A DNA stretch of 64,000 nucleotides from NCBI GenBank assembly GCA_034508935.3, contig CM067445.1, positions 25,092,983 through 25,156,982 of the forward strand, written 5' to 3'. Both the position numbers and the translations under genes were made by a program. Below, piece after piece: positions 1 through 10,056 of this stretch. The DNA comes from Berghia stephanieae (taxonomy: Eukaryota; Mollusca; Gastropoda; Nudibranchia; Aeolidiidae). The first letter of the stretch is position 1. The number at the start of each line of letters is the position of its first letter. The notes beneath the pieces are model-generated. The model was given only the letters and a program-made list of their open reading frames with translations, had not been told where the DNA came from and ran no database searches.

Positions 1-281
1 AAGAGAGAGAAGAAGAAGAAGAAGAAGAACCCTACAACGAAAAAAAGAAAGAGAAGAAGGGAGAGGGGGTGGCTGTGAACGATGGAAATGAATAGAAATG
101 TTAAAAATAAAGAAAAAGTGAGGAAGAAACTGAGAAAAAAGGAATGAATTGGCTAGCGGGTCCAATTCCATTCTCATCGAACAGGAAGGGACTCACCATT
201 CCAATACATTCCAGCAAACTGGGAACTATCATCACCCTTGACAGGGTTTGTTATTCTTTCCATAATTTCCGAACTGGCACT

Positions 282-585
282 GCGGTTATGTGGTCATGTA
301 GTATGACACTCGCCTTTGGACCGAAAGGTCCAGAGTTTGAGTCCCGATATGAGCGGCGCATAGTTGAGTTGTTGGAAAAAGGCTCTTGACTCACATCCTC
401 TCACCGAACTCGTGTAAAACGACCGTTCTGTCTGAAAAAAATGTAATACATATTATTATTACCAAGCTAAAGGGTTAATGTCTCGTACTATGTTGTTGTC
501 GGATAAGAACTCCTTGCAAAACGATATGGACACAATTAGTAGATATTGCTCTATATAGGTGCTCACGTTTCTTGTTCTTGTTATT
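282..585 (+). mobile_element. tRNA-derived SINE, family A, full-length but diverged copy
   Basis: The 5' part is tRNA-like, with an A-box-like segment around TGGTCATGTAGTATGAC and a B-box-like GAGTTTGAGTCCC. The body matches three other copies in the window (7009-7290 and 8291-8579 reversed, and 18841-19380). Shared blocks include GCGGCGCATAGTTGAG, a TCACATCCTCTCACC stretch, and a 3' end related to TTGTAAAGCG..GAGCACG..ATATTGCGCTATATA. It ends in an ATT-rich remnant. It is the most diverged of the four copies. Confidence 0.75.
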
Positions 586-1052
586 ATTGTTGGGGTTTTT
601 TAAAAATTAGATTTTTATTTGGGTTTTCCTTTTCTTTCTTGTATGTCCCGATATCAATTCTAAAACAAATCCTGTGGATCAAAAAAAAAAAAAAATATAT
701 ATGAAGGTGTTAAATAATAGCTCGAATATATTTGTCAAAGCGAAATTGAATAGTTTAATTCTCGGCATACATAACAACTTCTCAGATTCAAAATCATAAA
801 TCTGATGGATGATGCTAATCTCGAAGACGTGAAGACAGACTTTGATGTCAAAACTTTTTTTTTGTTTGTTTGTGTCCAATGACCCTGACATGTCTGTGAT
901 TTTGTTAACAAATTCTCTCCTATGATAGTAGGTACGTGAATTTTACTTAGATATTGTTACACACTTTTTCCGCTTTTCTCTTTTAAATGCGACTGATCTA
1001 AGTATTTTTCAATTTCACTTGAATGTACCTTTTATTCAACTTCAAACTTCGG

Positions 1053-1300
1053 GGTTCCCGATTGCTCAGTTGGTAGAGCACTCGCTTCACACTCAAATGG
1101 ACCAAGATCGATCCCGGGTGCAGTCGAGCTTTTAAAAAAAATTCTGTTCCCCCTCCCCCTGTCGACCTAGCAATTATGATTGGATTGTCGGGTCTCTTAG
1201 ACCTGGCAGAAAAAAAATTGCGATAGACTACCGTCCTATCCAAGGATAGCAAGCAATTGCCATGCGCCCAGAGCCTCCAACCAGGGGGATATAAATGTGC
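1053..1300 (+). mobile_element. tRNA-derived SINE, family B, tail continuous with an (ATT)n array
   Basis: The head contains a near-perfect polymerase III promoter: A box TTGCTCAGTTGGTAGAGCA at 1062-1080 and a B-box-like AGATCGATCCCGG about 30 bp on. The unrelated body runs to GGGGATATAAATGTGCATTA, which passes without a break into (ATT)n at 1301-1460. The body does not match family A. No second copy was found in the window. A real tRNA gene is excluded because no acceptor or anticodon stems pair properly. Confidence 0.72.
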
Positions 1301-1320
1301 ATTATTATTATATATTATTA

Positions 1321-1372
<52 letters not shown>

Positions 1373-1415
1373 CATCATCATCATCATCATCACCTCATCA
1401 TCATCATCATCATCA

Positions 1416-1460
<45 letters not shown>
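1301..1460 (+). repeat. (ATT)n / (ATC)n array
   Basis: About 160 bp of ATT repeats are split by a block of TCA/ATC repeats. It continues directly from the 3' end of the family B SINE. Open frames of Ile/Tyr/Asn/His here are artefacts. Confidence 0.95.
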
Positions 1461-1462
<2 letters not shown>

Positions 1463-2256
1463 TTAGAAACCGGGAAAAATCCAGCTCCATGGGCTTCATG
1501 CCTCTAAAGGTCTACTGTTTCAAATCCGTTTGCGTTGTGTATTATAATAGCTATGAAATATAACAATACAATCAGCAATGGCCGAAAAATGACAGAGAAA
1601 ATTAAATATGAAATTAATTAAATAAACACCAGACATTGTTCCCTGATTTCCGGATTTCCATTTGAGAGGTTACGCCAGATACTGGTTTATCGATCACAAC
1701 CAGGCGTTTCCATAGCGACTGTGCTTCATGTGACATCGTCTAGGCTCTACTCTGTATGCCGACTTGATATTGGAGGAATCGAGGGCATTGATTTTCTACT
1801 TTGCTTGGCTTGCCTCTTTTTCTGGCTTGTGCTACTGAGATTTTTTCTTTCCATTTTATTCAGATCCAACACTCCCCCATCACCCCCCCCCCCCCCCCCA
1901 CTCCACCCCCCAATCCCCGTTCAAGACATTTCTTCTTCTTCTTCTTTTTTTTTCCAGGGGACTTTGTCATTATTCGGTTTAGCTCCACCACCGTCCATCA
2001 AGAACGGAAATGAAAGTTATAAAAAAAAGTAGACTGTAACTTGGAGCCATGATACCAGAGCGTCTAGAGTAAATTTAGAGAATGCGTTTGTTTCTGAATG
2101 TGCCCCTTAGTTGTGTCCATAACAATGAACATTCTTGTTTTAAGGACAACTCACGTGGAAAAAAACAACATTTGTCAGGGCATAGATGATTTAGCGAGGG
2201 AACAGAATCAGTGGCGGTTCTAGCCTATTTACAGTGGTGGGGCAAAGATGATTCGG

Positions 2257-2357
<101 letters not shown>

Positions 2358-2769
2358 TTTATTTATTTATTTTTATTATTATTATTTTTTTTTTGCACCT
2401 TTAAAAAAAATATTTCTACCACAAATAATCACATTCACAATGAAATGACAATACCAGTAGATTTTAATTATTCCAAACGTAATAAAAAATGAATCACGAA
2501 AGAGAATACAACTAAAAAATAAAGCGACAAGACATAATGCGACAACACCTTGACAATACAAGTCCATTTCGTTCACTCGAAAAATTAAAGAGATGCTTTA
2601 ATCCCTCAACGGCGAGATTAATATTTCTGTTACATTACTGGTTTTCAGTAGTAGTAGTAGTAACATTAAAGTTTTCATCGAGAAGCAACAACAGCGATAT
2701 GACTCGAGTTTCATTCAGAGCTCAAATTGCATCATTTTTACTGCTGTCTTGGTGGTTAGAATGATTGTG

Positions 2770-3060
2770 CCGGTGTTGGTAGTGGTTGGAATAGTGGTAG
2801 CGGTGGTGGTGGTGGTGGAGGAGGAGGAGGAGGAAGACGAGGCGGTGAGGGAGGATGTAATTATGGTAGTGGTTTTGGTGGTGCTGTTGGTTAGAATGAT
2901 AGTTGTGGAGACGATGACGGAAATTCTATGATGATGTTGATATTGTTTTTATTGCTATTGTTGTACTGTTGTTGTTGTTGTTTTTGTTTTGTTGTTGTTG
3001 TTGTTGTTGTTAATGATGATGATGATGATGATGATAATGATGATGATTATGATGACAACG
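2770..3060 (+). repeat. Cryptic trinucleotide region (GGT, GGA, GTT, GAT)
   Basis: Successive short runs of GGT, GGA, GTT/TGT and GAT. The frames of Val, Glu, Cys or Asp across it are not genes. Confidence 0.85.
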
Positions 3061-3097
3061 ACGATGTCGTCGACAATGATGGTTACCATACGATATT

Positions 3098-3314
3098 ACA
3101 AAGTTTATATAATCTTAGGCTTTCGCCAATAAATCATACAATTTGATGACAACATACATGTAGGTGGAACAAAATGGTAAATGGAGCCAAACAATAAACT
3201 GATACAATGAATAACCACAAAAAATATACAAGAATAGTAATACCACCGATACGTACAATAATAATAATAACAATAATAATATTGATAATAACAATAATAA
3301 CAATAACAATAATA

Positions 3315-3345
<31 letters not shown>

Positions 3346-3356
3346 CAATAATAATA

Positions 3357-3404
<48 letters not shown>

Positions 3405-3412
3405 TAATAATA

Positions 3413-3503
<91 letters not shown>

Positions 3504-3837
3504 TAATGATATTACCATCATCATTACTACCACCACCATCATTACTACTACCACCACCGCTACCACTATACCACCATCACCATCATTATTACGAATCCAA
3601 TCTGTTTTTTTCGTTTTTTAAAATTTGATATCTATCAAAGCAGACGAAAAGTCCGGTGATTTTTTTAAAAGGGTAGTTAAAATATCTACGATTTTATTAG
3701 CCCTAAAAACTACGATTTTTATTTTCCTCTTTCAAGTTGGCAGGTCTGCTATGACAAGTATCAGTTCTATAGTCAAAATAAGACAAACAAAAACAAAGTT
3801 TATTTAATCTTAGGCTTTCGCCAATAATTCATACAAT
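3098..3837. repeat. 45-bp direct repeats flanking a microsatellite-rich 650-bp block
   Basis: ACAAAGTTTATATAATCTTA, continuing GGCTTTCGCCAATAA, is present at 3098-3142 and again at 3793-3837 with two mismatches. Between the repeats lie the (AAT)n array and related triplet runs. It may be a duplication of short unique sequence caused by the unstable array, or the ends of an unrecognised element. Confidence 0.6.
3257..3501. repeat. (AAT)n array with AAC/GAT variants
   Basis: About 245 bp of AAT repeats with scattered AAC and GAT units, grading into ATC/ACC-rich sequence to 3590. Confidence 0.95.
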
Positions 3838-4350
3838 ACAATTAAGACAAAATAATGTTACCAATCTCTCCTCATGCATTCGTTAGACTATCATCACAAT
3901 AACGACCGTGTTATCTTTGCTCCTTACCCAACCAACCCCTCGCTTCCGCCTCTTCATCGCGAACCATCTTATGTATGTATTAGCTTCAGGACGGGCAAGT
4001 ACGGAATCTGCCCACCCTTCATTTAAACCTATTTATATCCTCTATAACTTAGTTAGAATTCAACTCTCTCCTTACTCAGAAGAGTATCTGTATATAATAT
4101 ATATACACATTTTATACGCTCATTCTGTGTAAAAGCTCTGCACTATTCATGTTGAGAAAACCAAAATGGTGGCTGTATTTTATATATTTATCTAGTCGTG
4201 ACTTTTGAATAAAAGTGTTTTGTTTTATTAGAGGGAATACAATAGAAAATTACATTGTTTTGCAAAATTATTTAGTCTAGCAATAAAAATACAGCGGTAA
4301 TTACTTTAAGAATTAAAAAAAAAGAACTAACAAATTAATTTGTTAAAAAA

Positions 4351-4382
<32 letters not shown>

Positions 4383-5238
4383 AACAACAACAACCACAAC
4401 AAAATCAAATAAGAAAACAATTTAAATAAATGAGTTTTGAGAAGCACTAAAGAAAACGAGAAAAAAAAAAGAAATAATCTAAATGGATAAACAAATATAT
4501 AAAAACGACACAAATTAATACTAAATTGATATAATAATATTAGTAAATTAATAAATTTAATTCAATACTGGAACCTTCCCAAAGTCATTACATCGATGGT
4601 ACCAGCACAAGTAAGGCAATAAATAAGAAAAAGTTCGTTTGCCAAAATCTCTATTTAGTGTTCACTGGTTAAAAGTTGGGCTCATTTGAATTAGCCCGAC
4701 CTAGTACTAGAGAGGCCAGACAGCAAAAATCGGAGTTAGTTCATCGTTAGGCGACGTGACGATGAGATGGCGATGTGGGCGGAGTGGAGTGGAGTGGTTG
4801 GGGGGGGGGGGGGCAGATAAAAAAGAACAGGAGCGTATCCTGGTTTATGCATTACGGGGTGCATGGTGATTCGCAATCTATCAAAAATACACACAAATTG
4901 ATTTCAGTACGAAGTATCAAGTTTAAGTAGTAACTTTTGAAATTATCTTATTTAAATTTGATTATTTCGGACCTGGTAATACAGCATATAACTTGAAAAA
5001 ACAGGCTGGTATTTGCCCACCCTGCCCATTATTACCAGCCGTCCCTGAACAGAATTAACAAGAAACAAACACATCGACAACACGACTAGACTAGAACACT
5101 GAGATATATCCTGTTAAAGTAGTTAATATGAGTGGACTCATGTTTGTTATTAATTATATTCATTCAGTCCCTGCTGATCCAGAGAATCAGGTAGCAAATG
5201 CATCCACTCTATAATCAGTTCTCCATTGCGAGAAACGT

Positions 5239-5258
5239 AATTATTATTATTATTGTTA

Positions 5259-5324
<66 letters not shown>

Positions 5325-5355
5325 TATTATTATAATTATAATAATAATAATAATA

Positions 5356-5400
<45 letters not shown>

Positions 5401-5407
5401 CAATAAA
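5239..5407. repeat. Palindromic (ATT)n-(AAT)n array
   Basis: About 95 bp of ATT repeats switch to about 70 bp of AAT repeats around TATAATTATAATA near 5335. The array is therefore self-complementary and could form a long hairpin. The family C SINE borders its right side. Confidence 0.95.
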
Positions 5408-5579
5408 TTTCGTCCCTGAGATACAGGCTGGACTACTTTCCGCATATCCAATATCAGACCCACCTGCCAATTCAATCAATGGATTGCGAACCAAGGGGCC
5501 AGACATAATTCGAACTTTAGGGGATTTGAACCTGGTACTTCAACTAAAGAGGGTTGTGGCCATGCAGCTAGGCGTGTTG
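5408..5579 (-). mobile_element. tRNA-derived SINE, family C, tail leading into an (ATT)n array
   Basis: On the minus strand the head reads CCTAGCTGCATGGCCACAAC (A box) and, 27 bp on, AGGTTCAAATCCC (B box). The body ends CTGTATCTCAGGGACGAAAT then TTATTGTTATTTATT, running into the palindromic (ATT)n/(AAT)n array to its left. The box spacing fits a tRNA-derived SINE. It is not alignable by eye to families A, B or D. Confidence 0.65.
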
Positions 5580-5790
5580 AAGAAGAAGGAGAGGAGAAGA
5601 AGAGAAGAAGAAGAAGAAGAAGAAGAAGAAGAAGAAGAAGAAGAAGAAGAAGAAGAGAAGAAGGAGAGAGGAGGAGGAGGAGGAGGAGGAGGAGGAGAAA
5701 AGGGAGGAGGAGGAGGAGGAGGAGGAAGAGGACCAGGGGAGGAGGTGGTGGAGGAGAGGGATGAGGAAGAGGAGAAGGAAGAGGAGTAGA
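5578..5790 (+). repeat. (GAA)n then (GGA)n purine tract
   Basis: About 210 bp of one-strand purine, GAA repeats passing into GGA repeats, so it is capable of triplex DNA. A run of ACA/ACG triplets follows at 5846-5970. Confidence 0.95.
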
Positions 5791-6049
5791 AGGAAAATAA
5801 AATTCAAAACAGAAATGGAAATATGTCATCGTTTTGTGATTCGGTAACAACAACAAGAACATCAACAACAACAACAAAGGCGACGACCACGACAACAACA
5901 AGAACAGCTACAACATCAAGAACAACGAGACGACAACAACGACGACGACGACAAAAACAACAACAGCAAAAATATCGTGTGTCAATACGTCGAAATTTTA
6001 ATGACGATAAAGATAAACCGTTTTCTCCTTCAATATACTCAGCCCCCAC

Positions 6050-6068
6050 CCCCCCCCCCCCAACCCCA

Positions 6069-6104
<36 letters not shown>

Positions 6105-6106
6105 CT

Positions 6107-6137
<31 letters not shown>

Positions 6138-6231
6138 ATCTATCTCTCTTTCTAGGTTTCTCTCTTTATCACACACACTCACACACACAACATACCCATA
6201 CATACACACACATACGTCTCCTCTTGAGACA
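6050..6231 (+). repeat. Compound C-run, (CT)n, (GT)n, (CA)n
   Basis: Poly-C, then CT, GT, TCTA-type and CA repeats follow in sequence. It is one of several such compounds in the window. Confidence 0.95.
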
Positions 6232-6509
6232 GAGAGGGTAGAAGGTGGTTGGGGGTGGGGGTCGACTATCGGTTTATCCGTCATATGGACCTACCGTTTG
6301 TCAACAAAGTAAAACAGATCTAAATCAAGCACAACTAAACGAAAAAACAAACACCCACTCACTCATTTTCATAAACAAACAAGTAAAAACACAAACCCTT
6401 TCATTTACTCATCCCTGCATCCATTAGCCATCCATCTACATGACATTCTACACCAATTGATTCGCCATCAAGCTGTGTATATATATCACACCAAGTAAAA
6501 CATGAATCC

Positions 6510-6512
<3 letters not shown>

Positions 6513-6600
<88 letters not shown>

Positions 6601-6682
6601 TATCATTTGTCTTCCACCCATCCTGCGTATCGATCGAGCTAAAGAGACAAACTGCTAAAGGGGGGGGGGGGGGGGGGGGGGG
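6513..6682 (+). repeat. (CT)n array of about 86 bp and G23 run
   Basis: An uninterrupted CT array at 6513-6599, and a homopolymer of 23 G at 6660-6682. Confidence 0.95.
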
Positions 6683-6867
6683 AACCAATCTCTTTTCAAA
6701 AAGAAGCACCAGCAGCACTCTTTGGGTACTTCAATGCTGACACTGATGGGCTACAGCGAGGTAAACAGGGAGTTCTAAATTTAGGGCTGATCGAACCCAG
6801 TAAATCAATGCAAGAGCACAGGCGATATGTCGATTTCCATGGGGATGAAAAGAAAACCAGCGATTTG

Positions 6868-7470
6868 TCGCATCGCTGTCCTGTGTTTTCTGTAAATTCC
6901 AAGAGTAGAGTGAGGGACCAGAAATTCGACCGTTTTCGAGATATTTGAAGACCACTGTCATTGAGCGTAGCCTTCGTTAATTTATAGCCTGGCACTATGA
7001 CTTATACTAGAGCATTTATATAGCGCAATATCCCTTAACGAGCTCAAAACGCGCTGCAAGTGGTCCCTAGCATACAGCAACATTTAACATGTAGGACAAG
7101 ACATGGCGATTGTTAGGCAATATTACATTTTTTTCATGACAGAGACAACGCTGTTAACGACAATGTACTAATTTACATCTGAGTTTGGTGAGAGAATGCG
7201 AGTAAAGAGCCTTTTCCATGGACTCAACTATGCAACGCTTAGAGCGGGAGACATACCCTGGATCTTGTCATACCACAAGACCACATAAGCAAATCAATTA
7301 GCTATTTATCGCATCAAATCGTATCCAACGCTTTCCTGTGTTTCATATGAAATCCAAGAGTTGAGTGACTACTAGATCTAAGGGCACATGATGGGGGCTA
7401 GAAATTCGATCGTCTTTGGTTACTAACTGTCCGTCCTTGAGGTATTCGAAGACCAATGTGACCAATGCCT
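6868..7470. repeat. Local diverged duplication separated by a SINE
   Basis: Two blocks, about 6868-6965 and 7315-7470, share TCCTGTGTTTT(C), AATCCAAGAG(T)AGAGTGA, CAGAAATTCGA(C)CG and GA(T)ATTTGAAGACCA. A family A SINE (7009-7290) lies between them. The minus-strand frame over the first block looks partly coding-like, but I do not recognise it. Confidence 0.45.
7009..7290 (-). mobile_element. tRNA-derived SINE, family A, full-length copy
   Basis: On the minus strand it begins GCTTATGTGGTCTTGTGGTA (tRNA-like A box). It has a CATAGTTGAGTCCATGGAAA block and a TTTACTCGCATTCTCTCACC block, and ends GGGATATTGCGCTATATAAA. It aligns end to end with the copy at 8291-8579, 1 kb away and in the same orientation. 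It lacks a long (ATT)n tail. It appears to sit against a local duplicated repeat (6868-6965 and 7315-7470). Confidence 0.8.
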
Positions 7471-7676
7471 GCTGGAGTTCCGCTGCTTCAATTTGGTGTT
7501 ATGTTGAGGAGAACCAAATTCTGAAAATTTAATTTACGTAACATGAAAACAGCTAAAATCTGATATAAAGAGCTTATGAACTTTGGGAAATTATAGCCAG
7601 TCTTCTCAATGGGGCGGATCTATTCTTTAAAAAAAAAAAACGGACTGGGAGTCAAAATTGTTTTATACAGAGATGA

Positions 7677-7763
7677 TCCAGGTTCGAGAGTTATTGTCAA
7701 ATGATGTTCATTTAAATCAATCGATCTTTGAAAGACGAGTTTTCTGGTCACATTTTTTAAAAA
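7677..7763 (+). repeat. Unclassified dispersed repeat (ATCGATCGAT core), copy 1
   Basis: It shares with four other sites the order: CCCAG-like start, AGAGTTATTGTCAAATGATG, AAATCAATCGATCTTTGAAA, then GACGAGTTTTCTGGTCACAT and a T-rich run. It is diverged, and no coding or terminal structure is visible. Confidence 0.65.
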
Positions 7764-7867
7764 ACGCGTCTTTCCATTGAAGGGTTAAATGATCTGACAA
7801 CTTTCACTTTGACAATTAATAAAATACGTGACTGGTATGGTTCATACGCGTTAAACATAACTTCTTG

Positions 7868-7995
7868 AAGTCCCAGATTGAGAGTTTTGTCAAGATAAGG
7901 GTCCTTGAAATCGATCGATATTTGAAGAACGAGTTTTTCGGCCAAATTTTTTAATAAAGTGCCTTTCCCGAATACGGTAGCTGACTGGTTAAACG
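7868..7995 (+). repeat. Unclassified dispersed repeat (ATCGATCGAT core), copy 2
   Basis: It reads GAAGTCCCAGATTGAGAG, AAATCGATCGATATTTGAAG, AACGAGTTTTTCGGCCAAAT, then TACGGTAGCTGACTGGTTAA. It lies 110 bp from copy 1 in the same orientation, so the two may be a tandem or dimeric arrangement. Confidence 0.7.
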
Positions 7996-8114
7996 CTAAT
8001 GTTATATGTTGCTGGCTATATTTTTAAAATTCGTTCCCATCAACCACTTACCCCTCCCCGCAATTCGAGGCACAGTCCTAGTAATCTTCCTTTTTCCCCG
8101 AACAAGGTCTTACA

Positions 8115-8117
<3 letters not shown>

Positions 8118-8152
<35 letters not shown>

Positions 8153-8170
8153 TATAATAATAATAATAAT

Positions 8171-8228
<58 letters not shown>

Positions 8229-8290
8229 TATAATAATAATAATAATAATAATAATATAATAATAATAATAATATAATAATAATAATAATT
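8118..8290 (-). repeat. (ATT)n array forming the tail of a family A SINE
   Basis: About 170 bp of AAT (plus strand) directly abut the 3' end of the SINE at 8291. On the SINE strand it is an ATT tail. Confidence 0.95.
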
Positions 8291-8579
8291 GAGCAATTAT
8301 ATAGCGCAATATCCACGAAACGTGCTCAAAGCTCTTTACAAGGGGTCCCTGGCCAACAGCAACACTTAACATGTAGGACGGGACATGACGCCTGCTGCTA
8401 GGCGATATTATAATTTTTTTCGGACAGAGACAACGCTGTTAACGGCTAGGTATTCATTTTACGCTTGAGTACGGTGAGAGAATGTGAGTAAAGAGCCTTT
8501 TCCAAGGACTCAACGATGCGCCGAGCTAGCTCGAACACAGGGCTTTCCGAATGTCATACCACTAGACCATATATAGCCA
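8291..8579 (-). mobile_element. tRNA-derived SINE, family A, best-preserved copy, with (ATT)n tail
   Basis: Read on the minus strand, the head is GGCTATATATGGTCTAGTGG (A box) followed by a B-box-like GTGTTCGAGC. The body has CGGCGCATCGTTGAGTCC and ACTCACATTCTCTCACC. The 3' end is TTGAGCACGTTTCGTGGATA then TTGCGCTATATAATTG, running straight into the (ATT)n array at 8118-8290. The last 30 bp resemble a SINE/LINE 3' end that I recall from many invertebrates. A polymerase III origin is inferred from the A and B boxes. Confidence 0.85.
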
Positions 8580-9188
8580 CAATAATCATCAGAGAAGCAT
8601 TCTGAATAACTGCTGTAGGAAGAACGAAATTGACATCACTCAATTCTTTGTTATTGTTTTTAACCAGCGAGTTACTCCGACATCTTGATGAAGATTAATG
8701 AAACAATAAACTTAGTATTTTTAAAAGGCATAAACCTACCCGAAACCACCAAGGTACCGTCAAAACAATCTTCAAAAGGAGCAAAACATCGACAAAATCA
8801 TCACATTCCAATTAACCAGTAGATTTTTGACCAATCAAAACATGGAATTTGTGACACACATTCACACGTGGTCGGACAAACAAAACATTGAGTTGTTTAT
8901 AAACAATAACGTGAATGAAATCGGCCTCTCTCTGGTCATTGTTATTGCTTTTATACCGCCAGACGGGTGACTTGTTATCACGATTTTCTCGATATTAATA
9001 TTTATTAAGCGGTTAGAACAGTGGGTATTTTACTTATACACATGCCATCGATAGTAAAACCTGTGGAGTTTGCTATGTTACACAACCACTGTCATTGTTT
9101 ACATTATGACGACTGTCCGAGAGGCGTGGTTATCTAGGTGTCTATTACTAAGTCACGCACACTCCTTTTCACCACTAAAACCTATTGT

Positions 9189-9297
9189 GCCGCGTTCTGA
9201 AAACAAACATTGGCCAGAAACGTGTCCTTTAAATATCGAGCGATAAAATGATTATAAAAAAAAAAAACAACTAGCAAACCTGGGACTTCACGGGCGA
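9189..9297 (-). repeat. Unclassified dispersed repeat (ATCGATCGAT core), copy 3
   Basis: On the minus strand it reads GTGAAGTCCCAGGTTTGCTA, TTTATCGCTCGATATTTAAA and CACGTTTCTGGCCAATGTTT. This is the same block order as the other copies, with an A/T homopolymer expansion in the middle. Confidence 0.6.
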
Positions 9298-9741
9298 TTT
9301 TGACTTGTAATGATTCTTAAGGTCAAATATTTTGACGTAAAATATTCATCCGTTGAAATAATATTTTTAAAAAGTAATAAAGAATATATTTTGACAATAA
9401 ATAACACGAATGAGGTCATTGGAAGGATATGATAAAAAATATTCTTAAATTCCTGCATTTGAAACATTGAAATCATATCCATGCGCGCTCCCAAGGTCTC
9501 GCAGAAGCAGTTAAGTGTTTCACATTGGGAACCTGTTCAAAATTCCTAATGTAGGAGAAAAGAATACTTCAATAACAGCATTCGCAGCTCTGTTGATTCA
9601 CACATTTTTTTTCTGTGTGGCGTGGCCTTTCAGGCGAGTTGCCTACTATTATCTCCCATGTTTTTCATTTTTTTTTCAGAGCATCTGGCGTATTCTGTGT
9701 CTATGTTTGTTTACTATTGATATGTTCTGTCTTAGATTTTA

Positions 9742-10056
9742 AAGGAATGGCATTCTCTGCCCTCCGCGTACTCGCTTCCCTTCTTACAGATCCTGATGTT
9801 GCCAATTTTTCAATTCTATTCCATTTCCAAATAATATGTTCAAAAAAAATCTCATTTGCCTTCTCCTGATTGTGTCCAACAGCTCTTGTTCTCTTCCTAT
9901 GCGATTTAACACTTCTTCTTCACTTACATGACAGTCCGATCCAGGATATTTTCATTCACCAGTCTTCGGTACCCACATTTCGATCACTTCAAGACGCTGC
10001 TTCAAGACGCTGTTTTCGAATCTGCGTCTATAGCTAGTCCACGTTTCACAATACAG
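9742..10056 (-). mobile_element. LINE remnant: reverse-transcriptase C-terminal fragment
   Basis: One minus-strand frame reads LYCETWTSYRRR, QRLEVIEMW, EEEVLNRIGREQELL, TIRRRQMRFF and EGKRVRGGQR. This order (CETW, E-MW, EEVLxRIG, TIRRRQMRFFGH-like, IEGKRxRGRQR-like) is the connection region and C-terminus of a non-LTR retrotransposon reverse transcriptase. Two in-frame stops interrupt it, and the region typical of the extreme C-terminus is only vaguely recognisable further on (toward 9630). No 5' half is present. It is old and inactive, and different from the LINE at 18904. Confidence 0.82.

Noticed and set aside
1053-1130. Functional tRNA gene
   Set aside because: A and B boxes are present but cloverleaf stems do not pair and the sequence continues into a SINE body.
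1257-1507. Open frames rich in Ile, Leu, Asn and His
   Set aside because: They are translations of the (ATT)n/(ATC)n array, not genes. The same applies to frames at 3105-3566, 5215-5475, 8040-8372, 48590-48902 and 55012-55368.
5484-5901. Glu/Gly-rich plus-strand frame and Leu/Ser-rich minus-strand frame
   Set aside because: They run over (GAA)n/(GGA)n. Both strands are open because the repeat lacks stop triplets.
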